From Natronococcus roseus (lineage in GTDB: Archaea > Halobacteriota > Halobacteria > Halobacteriales > Natrialbaceae): a stretch of DNA of 64,000 nucleotides. Each line of letters begins with the position of its first letter. The stretch's first letter is position 1. The translations under genes and the position numbers were made by a program. Below are positions 16,520 through 25,704 of this stretch, in pieces. The notes beneath the pieces are model-generated. The model did no database searches. It saw nothing but the letters and a program-made list of their open reading frames with translations, and had not been told where the DNA came from. The stretch spans positions 372,001 to 436,000 of the forward strand of contig NZ_JBHLJR010000005.1 in NCBI RefSeq assembly GCF_043677095.1. Direction: 5' to 3'.

Positions 16520-19500
16520 ATGAGTTCGTCCCGAGACGACGCAGCGTTCACCGACCGCTCGAGCCCGCAGGCGATCGTCGCGGAGCTGTCCGAGCTGGCG
16601 CTCCGGATCGAGGGCGCCGAGGAGCTGCTGGACGCGGTCGTCGACGCCACCACGGGGGCCCTTGAGGCCGACGCCTGTCTGGTCTTCGAGCGGCTCCCCC
16701 GCGGCGACCGTGCGGTATGTCGCCGGAGCACGGGAACGAGCGACGGCGCCGCGTCGGCGACGGTCGCGATCGACCCCGAGGACTCGCCCGTCGGACGGGC
16801 GATCGCCCGCGGCGAGCCCGTCGCCGTCGACGAGCTGCGAGCGGGTCGCGAACCCGAGTGGCCAGATCGGCTGCTCGAGCGCGACGTCCGGAGCGGGCTC
16901 TGGGCGCCCGTCGGCACCGACGACCCCTGGGGCGTCCTCGAGGTTCGCGCCGCGGCACCGAACGCGTTCGATGCGGACGACGCCGCGACCCTGCGGACGA
17001 TCGCGAACGTCCTCGCTGGCGCGCTCGAGTCCGCGTCCGACGACGCGGACGTCGAACTCGGCGGGGAGTGGACCCGCAAGGGGGAGTTTCTGGAACGGAG
17101 CCCCGTCGGGGTCACGGTCGTCGACGCCGACGGAACGCTGCAGTTCGCGAACGAGCGAGCGGAGGAGATTCTCGAACGGAGTCGTACAGAGATCGCCGAC
17201 GTCGCCCACGACGACCCGCGCTGGGGGCTCGTCGACGCGAACGGGGAGCCGATCTCGACCGACGACTTCCCGTTCGACTGGGTCCTTGAGACCGGCGAAC
17301 CGGTCACCGACGTGGAGCTCGGCGCGACCCGCCCGGACGGAACGCGAGTCTGGCTCTCGGTCGACGCTGCGCCGTTGCGAACAGACGGCATGGACCGTCC
17401 CGGCGTGGTCTTTGCGCTGACCGACGTCACCGACCGGAAACGAATCGAGACCGAGTTCGAGGAGATACTGGACCGGGTGACCGACGCCTTCTACGCGCTC
17501 GACGCCGAGTGGCGGTTCACGCACGTCAACGAGCGCGCGGCGGAGCTGATCGATGTCACGGGTCGAGGACTGGTCGGCGAGCGCGTCTGGGACGTCTTCG
17601 AGTGGGCCGCCGACTCGAAACTCCGCACGGAGTACGAACGCGCCATGGAGCGCCAGGAGGCGTCCTCGTTCGAACTCTACTACCCCGAACCGCTCGAGAC
17701 TTGGTTCGAGATCCACGTCTACCCCTCGGAGACGGGGCTGTCAGTGTACTTCCGGGATATCTCGGAGCAGAAAGCACGGGAACGGCGCCTGCGCGAGGAG
17801 CGTGATCTCACTGACCGGATCATCGAGACGAATCCGACCGGAATCGTCACGCTCGGCCCCGACGGCTCGTTCGAGCGGATGAACCGACGAGCCGAGGGGA
17901 TCACGGGGTACGCGGCCGACGAGCTCGAGGACCTCGCCGGCGGAACGGCCGGCCTCGATCCCGTGAAACCTGACGGAGAGCCGTTTTCACCCGACGAGAT
18001 TCCGACCCGACGGGTCTTTTCCGACGGCGAGACGATCCACGACCTCGAGATCGGGCTCGAGCGTGCCGACGGACGACGGATCTGGCTCTCGGTGAGCGGG
18101 ACGCCACTGCGTGAGGACGGCGAGATATCGGGGGCAGTGTTTTCGTTCGTCGACATCACCGAGCGAAAGCGGATCGAAACCGACCTCCGGGAGAGCGAGG
18201 CGAAGTTCCGCCAGGTCACGGAGAACGTGGCGGAGGTGGTCTGGCTGAGCAGCCCCGAGAAAGCGGAGATGTTCTACGTGAATCCGGCCTACGAGGAGGT
18301 CTGGGGTCGGGACCGCGACTCGCTGTACGAGGACCCGTCGTCGTTCGTCGACGCGATCCACCCCGAGGACAGGGACCGCGTCCGCGAGGCGTTGTCCGAA
18401 CAGCGCGAGGGAACGTACGACGAGGAGTACCGCGTCGTTCGACCGGACGGCGAGGTCCGCTGGGTTCGGGATCGCGCCGTGCCGATCCGCGACGAGAACG
18501 GCACCGTCGATCGGATCGTCGGGATCGCGAGCGACGTCACCGACCAGCGCAGGGTCGAACAGGAGCTCCGCGATCGGGAGCGGGAGCTCTCCAGGCTGAT
18601 GAGTAACGTCCCGGGGATGGTCTACCGCTGTCGGAACGAGCGCGGCTGGCCGATGGAGTTCGTCAGCGAGGGCTGCGAGGAACTGACCGGCTACAGCTCG
18701 ACGACGCTCGAGCGGGGGGACGTACAGTGGGGCACCGACGTCGTCAGCTCGACGGATCGCGGGGAGCTCTGGGAGCGGATCCAGGCGAACGTCTCCGATC
18801 GGAAGCCGTTCTCGATGACCTACCGAATCGAGACCGCGAGCGGAGCGAAACGGTGGGTCAAGGAAACGGGGCGAGCGGTCGTCGAGGACGGCGTCGTCGA
18901 GACCCTCGAGGGCGTTATCATCGACGTCACCGAGCGCAAGCGCTACCAGCAGCGCCTCGAGGAGACGAACGCGCAACTCGCGCGGACGAACGAGCGCCTC
19001 GAGCGATCCAACCACCGCCTCGAGAAGTCGAACGAGCGCTTAGAGCAGTTCGCCTACGCGGCGTCTCACGACCTCCAGGAGCCGTTACGGATGGTCTCGA
19101 GCTACCTTCGACTGATCGAAGACCGTTACGCCACGGCGTTCGACGAGGACGGACGGGAGTTCCTCGCGTTTGCCGTCGACGGCGCCGACCGAATGCGCGA
19201 GATGATCGACGGGCTACTCGCGTACTCCCGGGTCGAAAACCAGGGCCAGCCCCTCGAGCCCGTCGACCTGGAGGACGTCCTCGAGGACGTACGCGACGAC
19301 CTCCGGCTCCGGCTCGAGGAAAGCGACGCGGTGCTTTCGGTCGGCTCCTTGCCCCGCGTCGAGGGTGACGCCAGCCAGCTCCGACAGCTGTTCCAGAATC
19401 TGCTCGAGAACGCGATCGAGTACAGCGGCGAGACGCCCCCGAAGATCGAGGTCGAGGCCGAACGGAACGGCGAGACGTGGATCGTCTCGGTCAGCGACGA

Positions 19501-19705
19501 GGGAATCGGGATCCCCGACGGCGAATCCGATCGGGTCTTCGAAGTGTTCGAACGGCTCCACCCCGTCGACGACCACGCTGGACCCGGGATCGGACTCGCG
19601 CTCTGTCAGCGGATCGTCGAGCGCCACGGCGGGGAGATCCGGGTCGACTCCGAGCCCGGCGAGGGGTCGACGTTCTCCGTTAGGCTTCCGGCCCCGAAGA
19701 ACTGA
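16520..19705 (+). CDS. Multi-PAS/GAF sensor histidine kinase
   Basis: A soluble 1061-residue sensor with no membrane segments. A GAF domain (about 20-175) is followed by about five PAS/PAC units (185-310, 315-430, 430-555, 565-690, 690-815), then a coiled coil (NERLERSNHRLEKSNERLEQ) leading to HisKA with the phospho-acceptor in ASHDLQEPLR (about residue 850) and an HATPase domain with NLLENAIEYS, DEGIGIPD and GPGIGLAL. It probably senses a cytoplasmic signal (redox, light or small molecule) and phosphorylates an unlinked response regulator; no receiver gene adjoins. A TTATCC box about 27 bases before the ATG suggests a leaderless transcript. Confidence 0.9.
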   Translation: MSSSRDDAAFTDRSSPQAIVAELSELALRIEGAEELLDAVVDATTGALEADACLVFERLPRGDRAVCRRSTGTSDGAASATVAIDPEDSPVGRAIARGEPVAVDELRAGREPEWPDRLLERDVRSGLWAPVGTDDPWGVLEVRAAAPNAFDADDAATLRTIANVLAGALESASDDADVELGGEWTRKGEFLERSPVGVTVVDADGTLQFANERAEEILERSRTEIADVAHDDPRWGLVDANGEPISTDDFPFDWVLETGEPVTDVELGATRPDGTRVWLSVDAAPLRTDGMDRPGVVFALTDVTDRKRIETEFEEILDRVTDAFYALDAEWRFTHVNERAAELIDVTGRGLVGERVWDVFEWAADSKLRTEYERAMERQEASSFELYYPEPLETWFEIHVYPSETGLSVYFRDISEQKARERRLREERDLTDRIIETNPTGIVTLGPDGSFERMNRRAEGITGYAADELEDLAGGTAGLDPVKPDGEPFSPDEIPTRRVFSDGETIHDLEIGLERADGRRIWLSVSGTPLREDGEISGAVFSFVDITERKRIETDLRESEAKFRQVTENVAEVVWLSSPEKAEMFYVNPAYEEVWGRDRDSLYEDPSSFVDAIHPEDRDRVREALSEQREGTYDEEYRVVRPDGEVRWVRDRAVPIRDENGTVDRIVGIASDVTDQRRVEQELRDRERELSRLMSNVPGMVYRCRNERGWPMEFVSEGCEELTGYSSTTLERGDVQWGTDVVSSTDRGELWERIQANVSDRKPFSMTYRIETASGAKRWVKETGRAVVEDGVVETLEGVIIDVTERKRYQQRLEETNAQLARTNERLERSNHRLEKSNERLEQFAYAASHDLQEPLRMVSSYLRLIEDRYATAFDEDGREFLAFAVDGADRMREMIDGLLAYSRVENQGQPLEPVDLEDVLEDVRDDLRLRLEESDAVLSVGSLPRVEGDASQLRQLFQNLLENAIEYSGETPPKIEVEAERNGETWIVSVSDEGIGIPDGESDRVFEVFERLHPVDDHAGPGIGLALCQRIVERHGGEIRVDSEPGEGSTFSVRLPAPKN

Positions 19706-19727
19706 GGCCGCCGCTCGCGCTCGTCGG

Positions 19728-20051
19728 TTAGAACTGGTAGCGTCGCTCGTCGTCCATGCTCGGGTACTGGTCGGCGCCGGTCATCTCGTCGTAGGTCATC
19801 CCGGAGAGGTACTCGTCGTAGGTGACGTCGTAGCCCGAGCGCAGCTGGAAGTCGAGTTTCCCGCTCTCGACGGTCGTCTGGAACAGCATGTGGATCGCCC
19901 GGCGGACGAGTTCGTCGGTCGCCTCGGGCTCGAGAGCCGACTCGAGCAGGGCGAGTTCGTTTCTCGTTTCGCGATCGAGCGTGACCGTCAGCTCGTCGCC
20001 GACGTCGGCGTAGGACTCCTGTACGTCGTCGTTGAGATCGTCGAGACTCAT
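19728..20051 (-). CDS. Conserved-looking haloarchaeal small protein of unknown function
   Basis: An acidic 107-residue protein. Its middle (LTVTLDRETRNELALLESALEPEATDELVRRAIHML) has the look of a ribbon-helix-helix-like strand then two helices, and the tail is Tyr/Asp-rich (DVTYDEYLSGMTYDEMTG). That could make it a DNA-binding or dimerisation module, but the basic residues expected of a repressor are few. It has a clear CTATCC TATA-like box about 28 bases upstream and converges on the histidine kinase. I do not recognise a named family with certainty. Confidence 0.65.
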   Translation of the reverse strand: MSLDDLNDDVQESYADVGDELTVTLDRETRNELALLESALEPEATDELVRRAIHMLFQTTVESGKLDFQLRSGYDVTYDEYLSGMTYDEMTGADQYPSMDDERRYQF

Positions 20052-20173
20052 ACGGGAGCGGACTCATTCGGAGCGGATAGACCTTTCGTGCTCGTCCGAC
20101 GAGGCTCCTCGAGCGCGTTCGAATCGCAGGCCGATTCAGTAGACGTAAGCCGGGGGAGTCGCTAGAACGGCCG

Positions 20174-21118
20174 ATGAGTGATGCCGACGCCGACGTCGAC
20201 TCCGGGGCCGACGAGCCGTCGGTACCCGACGATCTCGAGCCAGTCCGCGAGTCGCTGATCGCGTGGTACGAGGCCGACCACCGGTCGTACCCCTGGCGGG
20301 AGACCGACGACGCCTACGAGATCCTCGTCAGCGAGGTGATGAGCCAGCAGACCCAGCTCGACCGGGTCGTCGACGCCTGGGAGGACTTCCTCGAGCGCTG
20401 GCCGACGACCGCCGAGCTGGCGGCCGCGGATCGGGCCGACGTCGTCGGCTTCTGGACCGACCACAGCCTCGGCTACAACAACCGCGCGAAGTACCTCCAC
20501 GAAGCCGCCGGGCAGGTCGAGGCGGAGTACGGCGGCGAGTTTCCGGAGACGCCAGCCGAGCTCCAGGAGCTGATGGGGGTCGGTCCCTACACCGCGAACG
20601 CCGTCGCGAGCTTTGCGTTCAACAGCGGGAACGCGGTCGTCGACACCAACGTCAAACGCGTCCTCTATCGGGCCTTCGACGTCCCCGACGACGATTCGGC
20701 CTTCGAGGAGCGGGCGAACGAACTCATGCCCGCGGGACGCTCGAGGGTCTGGAACAACGCCGTTATGGAACTCGGCGGGGTCGCCTGCCGGCAGACGCCC
20801 CGTTGTGACGAGGTCGGCTGTCCCTGGCGGGAGTGGTGTTCGGCCTACGAGACCGGGGATTTCACGGCACCCGACGTGCCGACCCAGCCCAGCTTCGAGG
20901 GGAGCCGTCGGCAGTTCCGCGGACGGGTCATCGGAACGCTGCGGGAGTACGACGAACTCGGGCTCGACGCGCTCGGCCACCGGATCCGGGTCGACTACGC
21001 TCCCAACGGAGAGTACGGCCGGGAGTGGCTCGAGGGGCTCCTGTCGGATCTCGCGGATGACGGGTTAGTCGAGGTCGAAAAACGGGACGGGGAAACGATC
21101 GCACGCCTCGAGCGCTAG
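20174..21118 (+). CDS. mutY: A/G-specific adenine glycosylase (HhH-GPD, Fe-S)
   Basis: A 314-residue base-excision repair enzyme removing adenine opposite 8-oxoguanine. It has SYPWRETDDAYEILVSEVMSQQTQ (YPWR and MLQQTQ-like core), the helix-hairpin-helix LMGVGPYTANAVASFAF with catalytic Asp in VVDTNVKRV, and a cysteine cluster CRQTPRCDEVGCPWREWC. The Cys spacing is C-x5-C-x4-C-x5-C rather than the usual C-x6-C-x2-C-x5-C. The C-terminal domain is short and lacks a full NUDIX-like module, as in archaeal versions. It converges on and just touches the membrane protein gene at 21115. Confidence 0.9.
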   Translation: MSDADADVDSGADEPSVPDDLEPVRESLIAWYEADHRSYPWRETDDAYEILVSEVMSQQTQLDRVVDAWEDFLERWPTTAELAAADRADVVGFWTDHSLGYNNRAKYLHEAAGQVEAEYGGEFPETPAELQELMGVGPYTANAVASFAFNSGNAVVDTNVKRVLYRAFDVPDDDSAFEERANELMPAGRSRVWNNAVMELGGVACRQTPRCDEVGCPWREWCSAYETGDFTAPDVPTQPSFEGSRRQFRGRVIGTLREYDELGLDALGHRIRVDYAPNGEYGREWLEGLLSDLADDGLVEVEKRDGETIARLER

Positions 21119-21681
21119 GCGTCGGACGCGTCGTCGAACGGCGTTTCGACGTCCTCGGCGGACGATTCGGTGTCGACGAACACCGAGAACAGCGCCCCGA
21201 GCAGGGAACCGTACAGCAGGTGGCCGACGAGAGTCTCGACGGCGATCGCGGGGAAGACGGGGTCGGCGCCCCCGATCGAGATCAGGACGGTACCCGCAAT
21301 GACCGGGAGCAGCGCCCACACCGCCAGTCCGTAGACGAAGCCGGCGAGGACGAACCGCACCGTCAGGCCGGTCTCCTCGAGGACGTCGAACTGGGTGTCC
21401 GCGGTGATCGTACCGAGGATCAGTTCGCGCGAGATCAGGAACCCGAACACGAGCCCGAGGACGAGTCCGTGGAACAGGTGGAACACCCAGCCGAGCGTCG
21501 CACCGTCGGGATCGAAGCCGTAGATCCCGGGGATAGTGTCGGTGACGATCGCCGGATCGACGACCCACAGCAGGACGCCGAAGAGCAACGACCCGACTAC
21601 ACCTCCGATCGCGCCGCCGAGCAGCCAGTTCGTGCTGCCGCCGAGGCCGTAGTCCGTGGGACTTGCGGATTTAGTGCTCAT
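21115..21681 (-). CDS. Membrane protein, about five spans, unknown function
   Basis: The 188-residue protein has hydrophobic segments at about 18-42, 65-88, 108-132 and 138-165 (LLGGAIGGVVGSLLFGVLLWV, FHGLVLGLVFGFLI, VLAGFVYGLAVWALL, VETLVGHLLYGSLLGALFSVF). Conserved-looking Gly/His in the second and last helices suggest a haloarchaeal DUF family, but I cannot name it. The last residues are an acidic tail. The stop overlaps the mutY stop, convergent. Confidence 0.75.
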   Translation of the reverse strand: MSTKSASPTDYGLGGSTNWLLGGAIGGVVGSLLFGVLLWVVDPAIVTDTIPGIYGFDPDGATLGWVFHLFHGLVLGLVFGFLISRELILGTITADTQFDVLEETGLTVRFVLAGFVYGLAVWALLPVIAGTVLISIGGADPVFPAIAVETLVGHLLYGSLLGALFSVFVDTESSAEDVETPFDDASDA

Positions 21682-22024
21682 ACCGTTCCGTTCTAGTCCG
21701 ATGCCGTGGAAAAGTGTTGGCCATGAAACACAATATCGGCGGGAGCGACCGTGAGCGGACGGGTTTGGGGACGGTTCTCGATCGAAGGGAAGGGACTCGA
21801 GTGGTGATGGCTCGAACGACGGGCGCTCGAGTCTCGGTGAGAGAGGGTCGTGCGGTAGTAGATCGCTTCACGCGTCGCTTGTCAGTCTACCAACGAGGAG
21901 CTGGGGCAGATTTGAACCACGGTCGTTCCGCTCACTTCGTTCGCTTCACTCCCTGGTTCAAACTGCCTACCAATTTCTGGCGAACGCACTCCTCACTGCG
22001 TTCGTCGTGTTAGTTCGTCAGAAA
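21682..22024. other. Spacer with tRNA T-arm remnant and hairpin
   Basis: A 343-base stretch before tRNA-Val. Bases 21902-21917 repeat exactly 16 bases of the tRNA-Val T-arm/acceptor (also 22030-22045), followed by unrelated sequence. A perfect hairpin CGAACGCA/TGCGTTCG (21981-22004) lies about 20 bases past the tRNA 3' end on its strand, and an outer arm CCAATTTCTG/CAGAAATGGG flanks it. No convincing gene is seen. Confidence 0.5.
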
Positions 22025-22099
22025 TGGGTTGGGGCAGATTTGAACTGCCGGCCTCCTCCATGTCAAGGAGGTGTCATAACCAGACTAGACCACCAACCC
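22025..22099 (-). tRNA. tRNA-Val (GAC)
   Basis: On the minus strand, 5' GGGTTGG (22093-22099) pairs with 3' CCAACCC (22026-22032), discriminator A at 22025. The anticodon arm is CCTCC-TTGACAT-GGAGG with anticodon GAC, and the T-arm reads GGCAG-TTCAAAT-CTGCC. No intron and no encoded CCA. All arms pair well; length 75. Confidence 0.93.
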
Positions 22100-22199
22100 G
22101 CCTGGTTTCGCGTCCGTGGCGTCGGGCGCCACCTCGCCTGCACTCGTTCGTTGCCCGCCACCGTAATTGAAGGTTTCGAATCGTCCGCTGTGCGTAACT

Positions 22200-22280
22200 C
22201 GGCCCCACGGTCCGGCGACACGCTTAAGTTAGTGTACTTATTTGGTCATTGTAAGACAACTACGTACATTGGTGTTCACT
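22200..22280 (+). promoter_or_regulatory. Promoter region of the trp operon
   Basis: The 80 bases before trpD are AT-rich by local standards. CTTAAGTTAG (22230-22239) and the overlapping TACTTATTT are candidate TATA boxes, followed by GTCATTGTAAGAC, an interrupted dyad. The start codon is about 38 bases past the TACTTATTT box, so a short leader is possible. Confidence 0.45.
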
Positions 22281-23309
22281 ATGCAGGAGTTCATCGAACG
22301 GGTGGCCGACGGGGAGGATCTCACACAGAAGGAGGCTCGAGCGGCCTCGACGGCCGTTTTCGAGGGGGCGACCGACGCCCAGATCGGCGCGCTGCTGGCG
22401 GCGCTGCGGGCGAAAGGCGAGACCGAGGCCGAGATCGCGGGTTTCGCCCAGGGGATGCGCGAGGCCGCGCTGACGATCGATCCTGCCCGGACGCCGCTGG
22501 TCGACACCTGCGGCACGGGCGGGGACGACTACGACACAATCAACGTCTCGACGACGAGCGCGATCGTCGCCGCCGGCGCCGGCGTTCCAGTCGCCAAACA
22601 CGGCAACTACTCCGTCTCGTCGTCGTCTGGGAGCGCGGACGTGCTCGAGGAGGTCGGCGTCGAGATCGAGGCCGAACCGCCGGCCGTCGAGGACGCCATC
22701 GAGCGCGACGGGATCGGCTTCATGCTCGCGCCCGTCTTCCACCCGGCGATGAAGGCCGTCATCGGTCCGCGCAAGGAACTCGGCATGCGGACGCTGTTTA
22801 ACGTCCTCGGGCCGCTGACCAACCCTGCGGGCGCCGACGCGCAGGTCGTCGGCGTCTACGATCCCGACCTCGTCCCGGTGCTCGCCGACGCCCTCTCGCG
22901 CATGGACGTCGAGCGCGCGCTAGTCGTCCACGGCGCGGGCACCGACGAGATCGCGATCCACGACCGAACGAAGGTCGCGGAGGTCGAGGGAACCGACGTC
23001 GAGGAGTACGTCCTCGAGCCGGCCGACCTCGGACTCGAGGAACGCGCCATCGAGGAGATCGCGGGCGGCTCGCCGACCGAGAACGCGGCCGACATGCGCG
23101 GCATCGTCGAGGGCGACGTGGGCGGTGCGAAGCGGGACGTGATCCTCGCGAACGCCGGCGCGGCCGTCTACGTCACGGGCGAGGTCGACTCGCTGGCCGC
23201 GGGTGTCGACGCGGCCCGCGCGGCTATCGACGCTGGAGACGCCGCGGCCAAGCTCGAGGACCTCTGTGCGCAGAACCGAACCCGGACGCCGACCCAGGAG
23301 GGACGATGA
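22281..23309 (+). CDS. trpD: Anthranilate phosphoribosyltransferase
   Basis: A 342-residue enzyme transferring phosphoribose from PRPP to anthranilate. The PRPP-binding glycine loop is in DTCGTGGDDYDTINVST, followed by KHGNYSVSSSSGSADVLEE and NVLGPLTNPA, all diagnostic. First gene of a trpDFEG operon; its TGA overlaps the ATG of trpF in an ATGA. The ATG at 22281 (MQEFIERV) gives the compact N-terminus; 13 further codons upstream overlap the promoter. Confidence 0.95.
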   Translation: MQEFIERVADGEDLTQKEARAASTAVFEGATDAQIGALLAALRAKGETEAEIAGFAQGMREAALTIDPARTPLVDTCGTGGDDYDTINVSTTSAIVAAGAGVPVAKHGNYSVSSSSGSADVLEEVGVEIEAEPPAVEDAIERDGIGFMLAPVFHPAMKAVIGPRKELGMRTLFNVLGPLTNPAGADAQVVGVYDPDLVPVLADALSRMDVERALVVHGAGTDEIAIHDRTKVAEVEGTDVEEYVLEPADLGLEERAIEEIAGGSPTENAADMRGIVEGDVGGAKRDVILANAGAAVYVTGEVDSLAAGVDAARAAIDAGDAAAKLEDLCAQNRTRTPTQEGR

Positions 23310-23965
23310 CGCGGGTGAAGGCCTGTGGCACCACCTGCGAGGGCGACCTCGAGGCGGCCGTCGAGGCGGGCGCCGACGCCGTCGGGCTCATCTCCGAGGT
23401 CCCCGTCGACACCCACCGCGAGATCGAGCCCGAGCGCGCGCGTTCCCTCGCCGCGGCCGCGCCGCCGTTCGTGACGACCGTGCTCGTGACGATGCCCGAG
23501 ACGCCCGAGGCGGCGATCGAGCTGGTCGAGCGCGTCGGCGCCGACGCCGTCCAGCTTCACGGGACGCTCGAGCCCGACGAGGTGGCCTCGGTCCGCGAGG
23601 CTGTCGACGCGACGGTGCTCGTCGTCCTCGAGGCCGGAGAGAGCGACGCGGCGACCGCAGAGGCGTACGACGCGGTCGCCGACGGGCTGCTCGTCGACAC
23701 CCCCGCGGCCGAGGGCGGCGGTGGCACCGGCGAGACTCACGACTGGGAACTGACCCGCGAACTCGCGGCGGACCTCGACTCCCCGCTCGTGCTCGCCGGC
23801 GGGCTGACCCCCGAGAACGTCGCCGAGGCGGTTCGGGCGGTCGACCCGTTCGCCGTCGACGTCGCGAGCGGGATCGAGAACGCCGAGGGGCGAACGGATC
23901 CCGAGGCGATTCGGACATTCGTCGAACGAGCGAAGACTGCGACCGCGCCGATCCTCCGATCATGA
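23306..23965 (+). CDS. trpF: Phosphoribosylanthranilate isomerase
   Basis: A 219-residue TIM-barrel isomerase for the third step of tryptophan synthesis. It starts MTRVKACGTTCEGDL, where the catalytic Cys lies in KACG (KICG in most relatives), has VQLHG in the middle, LVDTPAAEGGGGTG, LAGGLTPENV (phosphate-binding) and DVASGIE with the catalytic Asp. It is coupled on both sides by 4-base ATGA overlaps with trpD and trpE. Confidence 0.94.
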   Translation: MTRVKACGTTCEGDLEAAVEAGADAVGLISEVPVDTHREIEPERARSLAAAAPPFVTTVLVTMPETPEAAIELVERVGADAVQLHGTLEPDEVASVREAVDATVLVVLEAGESDAATAEAYDAVADGLLVDTPAAEGGGGTGETHDWELTRELAADLDSPLVLAGGLTPENVAEAVRAVDPFAVDVASGIENAEGRTDPEAIRTFVERAKTATAPILRS

Positions 23966-25704
23966 GCGACGACGAACGAGCGACAACTGGATCGGTCGCA
24001 CTCGACATCGACCGCGAGGCGTTCCGGGAGCACGTCGAGGCCGGCGAGTCCCGTCCCGTCGTCGTCCGGGCCGTCGCCGAACTCGAGGTCGAGACGTCGC
24101 CGCTCGCCGCGTACGCGGCCCTGACCGGCCGTTCGGCGGGAAGCGACCGCGAGCGCTCGCCGTACGCCTTCCTGCTCGAGAGCGCCGAAAAGACCGCCTC
24201 GAGCGATCCCGACGGCGCCTTCCGACCCAACGCCACCCGAGCGGATCGCCACGCCCGGTACTCCTACGTCGGCTACGATCCCGAGGCCGTCGTCACCGTC
24301 GGGCCCGAGGGGGCGTCGGTCGAGGCCCTCTCGGCGAACCCGCCGCTCGAGTCCCTCGAGAGCGATCCCGACGGGGATACGGTCGACACCCTCCGGGCCG
24401 CCCTGCCGGACGTCCGACTCGAGAACTTCCCGGAGCACGACCGCCAGCACCTGGAGGGCGGGCTGGTCGGCTTTCTCGCCTACGACGCCGTCTACGACCT
24501 CTGGCTCGAGGAGGTCGGCTGCGAGCGCCCCGACTCGCGCTTTCCGGACGCGCAGTTCGTCCTGACGACGAAGACGCTCGCGTTCGACGAGCGCGACGGA
24601 ACGGTCTCGCTCGTGTTCACGCCCGTTCTCGAGGACGGCGACGATCCCGACGCGGTCTACGACGAACTGCTCGCGGAGGCTGCCGACGTCGCCGGGACCC
24701 TCGGCGAGGCCCCGGAGCCGGACGCGGGTGGGTTCGTTCGCGAGGACGAGCGGGCGGGCTCGCGCGAGGCGTACGAGGAGAGCGTCCGCCGCGCGAAGGA
24801 GCACGTCCTTGACGGCGACATCTACCAGGGCGTCATTTCACGGACCCGGGAGCTGTACGGCGAGGTCGACCCGATCGGCTTCTACGAGGCGATGCGGGAG
24901 ATCAACCCCTCGCCGTACATGTACCTGCTCGAGCACGACGACCTGACCGTCGTCGGCGCGAGCCCGGAGACGCTGGTCTCGGTGCGCGGGCGCGAGATCA
25001 TGTCGAACCCGATCGCGGGCACCTGCGACCGCGGGTCGGGCCCCGTCGAGGACCGCCGACTAGCCGGCGAGATGCTGGCCGACGAGAAGGAACGCGCCGA
25101 GCACACGATGCTGGTCGATCTGGCGCGCAACGACGTGCGCCGGGTCGCCGAGCCCGGATCGGTGCGGGTCGACGAGTTCATGAACGTCCTGAAGTACAGC
25201 CACGTTCAGCACATCGAGTCGACGGTGACGGGCCAGCTAGCGGAGGACGCGGACGTTGCCGAACCACGTTCGACAGCCCGGGCGACCGCGTCCCCCGACG
25301 CGTTCGACGCGACCCGTGCCGCCTTCCCCGCGGGCACCCTCTCGGGCGCGCCGAAGATCCGCGCGATGGAGATCATCGACGACCTCGAGGCCGAACCCCG
25401 CGGGCTGTACGGCGGCGGAGTTGGCTACTACTCCTGGACGGGCGACGCCGACTTCGCGATCGTCATTCGGACCGCCACCGTCGAGAAGAGCGCGGCGCCA
25501 CGCGCCGCGGATAAGCGAGCGGGGAACCCGCGAGCCGACGGCGACCGCGATCGAATCACCGTCCAGGCCGGCGCCGGGCTGGTCGCCGACAGCGACCCGA
25601 CCGCCGAGTACGAGGAGACCGAGAAGAAGATGGGCGGCGTGCTGGCCGCCCTCGAGAAGATCGAGGACGAACGGACCGAGGCCACCCCAGAGGTGGGGCA
25701 ATGA
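23962..25704 (+). CDS. trpE: Anthranilate synthase component I
   Basis: The 580-residue chorismate-utilising subunit makes anthranilate from chorismate with ammonia supplied by TrpG. An N-terminal TrpE_N region (about 1-230) is followed by the chorismate domain with DGDIYQGVISRTRELYG, YMYLLEHDDLTVVGASPETLV, PIAGTCDRG, the LVDLARNDVRRVA box, FPAGTLSGAPKIRAMEII and the QAGAGLVADSDP terminus. Two in-frame inserts of Ala/Asp-rich sequence (AEPRSTARATASPD and ASPRAADKRAGNPRADG-like, residues about 433 and 515) lengthen it. Overlaps trpF (ATGA) and trpG. Confidence 0.95.
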   Translation: MSDDERATTGSVALDIDREAFREHVEAGESRPVVVRAVAELEVETSPLAAYAALTGRSAGSDRERSPYAFLLESAEKTASSDPDGAFRPNATRADRHARYSYVGYDPEAVVTVGPEGASVEALSANPPLESLESDPDGDTVDTLRAALPDVRLENFPEHDRQHLEGGLVGFLAYDAVYDLWLEEVGCERPDSRFPDAQFVLTTKTLAFDERDGTVSLVFTPVLEDGDDPDAVYDELLAEAADVAGTLGEAPEPDAGGFVREDERAGSREAYEESVRRAKEHVLDGDIYQGVISRTRELYGEVDPIGFYEAMREINPSPYMYLLEHDDLTVVGASPETLVSVRGREIMSNPIAGTCDRGSGPVEDRRLAGEMLADEKERAEHTMLVDLARNDVRRVAEPGSVRVDEFMNVLKYSHVQHIESTVTGQLAEDADVAEPRSTARATASPDAFDATRAAFPAGTLSGAPKIRAMEIIDDLEAEPRGLYGGGVGYYSWTGDADFAIVIRTATVEKSAAPRAADKRAGNPRADGDRDRITVQAGAGLVADSDPTAEYEETEKKMGGVLAALEKIEDERTEATPEVGQ

